Positions 4,446 through 5,130 of a stretch of 5,130 nt of DNA are shown one piece after another (the stretch's first letter is position 1; each line of letters begins with the position of its first letter). This DNA is from Actinomycetota bacterium (GTDB lineage Bacteria; Actinomycetota; Thermoleophilia; Solirubrobacterales; Solirubrobacteraceae), in contig VAXS01000172.1 of NCBI GenBank assembly GCA_005883255.1, forward strand, positions 1 through 5,130, in the 5' to 3' direction. The notes below the pieces were generated by a model. It ran no database searches. It was not told where the DNA came from and saw only the letters and a program-made list of their open reading frames with translations. A program made the translations under genes and the position numbers.

Positions 4446-5130
4446 CTAGTAGTAGACGTCGATCCGCTGGCCGAGTCGGATCCACCCGAACACGAAGGAC
4501 GCGTCGGGGATCGGGATGCGCAGGCAGCCATGGCTGGCAGGATAGGTCGGGACGTCCGGATAGCCGTGGACCGCATACCCGCCGATGAAGTAGTTGGAGT
4601 CCACCATCCCCTCGGCGTTCGTCCCCGGCGTCTTGCTGTAGAAGTGGAACGACCCCAGCACCGTGGGCGTCGACGGCTTGCCCGACGAGAGCACGAGCAC
4701 CTGGTACACGTGGCCGTGCGGGTCGATCAGGGCCAGCACCTGGCGGCCCAGGTCCGCCTCGACGTGGCTCCCGTGACCGGGATAGCGGGCGTGGAAGGCG
4801 CCGCGCATGCGCGCCAGGCGGAGGAAGATCGCGGCGCCGGCCGAGAACTGCCGCGGCATTCCGTTCACCTTCCGGTAGGCCAGGACGGCGCGGGCGGTGC
4901 CACCGTCGTAGTAGCCGCTGTGCGGCACGCGATAGTGAAGCTGGCCCAGGCGCTGCTGCAGGAACCACACCCGGAGGCCTCGAACGCCCACGCTGGCGTA
5001 TGGCGAGATCACGTCCACCGCCGGGGCGGCGGCGCTGAGCCGGGGCCGGCCCGGCCCCGGGACCACCGCCGCGTGCAGGAACAGCCGGCCCACGCGACTG
5101 GCGCGCAGGCCGAGCGTGAACCGGCCTCCG
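4446..5130 (-). CDS. L,D-transpeptidase (YkuD) with peptidoglycan-binding domain, 5' end missing
   Basis: 227 residues are visible and the frame is still open at the window edge, so the N-terminus is missing. A GTG at 5093-5091 could be called as start, but the codons before it (R-F-T-L-G-L-R-A) read like the last strand of an extracellular beta domain, so I treat the gene as partial. Visible residues 46-105 resemble a PG_binding_1 domain (L-R-V-W-F-L-Q-Q-R-L-G-Q-L, Y-Y-D-G-G-T-A-R-A-V-L-A-Y). Residues 125-225 are the YkuD catalytic domain: S-S-G-K-P-S-T-P-T, G-Y-A-V-H188-G-Y, and S199-H-G-C202-L-R with the nucleophilic cysteine and paired histidine present. The enzyme would form 3-3 peptidoglycan crosslinks or attach proteins to peptidoglycan outside the membrane. 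The C-terminus ends I-D-V-Y-Y just before the PKD-protein gene. Confidence 0.88.
   Translation of the reverse strand, partial: GGRFTLGLRASRVGRLFLHAAVVPGPGRPRLSAAAPAVDVISPYASVGVRGLRVWFLQQRLGQLHYRVPHSGYYDGGTARAVLAYRKVNGMPRQFSAGAAIFLRLARMRGAFHARYPGHGSHVEADLGRQVLALIDPHGHVYQVLVLSSGKPSTPTVLGSFHFYSKTPGTNAEGMVDSNYFIGGYAVHGYPDVPTYPASHGCLRIPIPDASFVFGWIRLGQRIDVYY

Noticed and set aside
3725..4588. Plus-strand open frame of 287 codons opposite the PKD gene
   Set aside because: It is Arg/His/Gly-rich without motifs, whereas the opposite strand encodes a signal peptide and a clear PKD domain.

Overview
The window is very GC-rich. Codon third positions are strongly G/C, operons are tight with ATGA overlaps, and a TTG start is likely. 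Together with the protein families this suggests a high-GC actinobacterium, most likely a Thermoleophilia/Solirubrobacterales-type lineage, possibly from a metagenome assembly. The taxonomic call rests on remembered family similarity, not on a search.

Layout. Positions 1-91 hold the possible start of a divergent minus-strand gene and almost no intergenic space. Positions 92-3642 (+) are a compact operon: a MauE-like membrane protein with a CxC motif; a Tat-exported, cysteine-rich protein related to the methylamine dehydrogenase light chain; a membrane-anchored MauD/TlpA-like thioredoxin with CSSC; a polytopic membrane protein whose frame (1955-3145) carries two in-frame TGA codons and two nested tandem duplications; and a soluble protein of unknown function. 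Genes touch or overlap by 1-4 bases, or lie 2 bases apart. Positions 3632-5130 (-) converge on the operon, with an 11-base overlap of gene ends. They encode an exported PKD-domain protein and, upstream of it, an L,D-transpeptidase whose 5' end is cut by the window edge.

How the genes may work together. In classical mau clusters MauE and MauD are needed to make the heavily disulfide-bonded light chain. Here the same trio occurs without a heavy chain, and the light-chain-like protein appears to lack the second tryptophan of the TTQ cofactor. The module is therefore better read as an exported disulfide-rich protein with its dedicated thiol-redox machinery than as an amine dehydrogenase. The fourth gene would be the membrane electron conduit or a partner.

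The most interesting signal is in that fourth gene. A strong Shine-Dalgarno sequence initiates at 1955. After 27 codons the frame meets TGA in the context W-S-P-(TGA)-G-E-S-M-L, where remembered homologues have cysteine (WSPCGxSML). The frame then stays open. A hairpin with a GG-starting tetraloop begins at this TGA. Either this is a selenocysteine codon in a redox membrane protein, or a Cys-to-stop mutation, or a termination-reinitiation junction. A 225-bp tandem duplication has copied the TGA and hairpin, and a second, perfect 276-bp in-frame duplication follows. Removing both leaves a frame of 229 residues including the TGA, which is close to the family size I remember.
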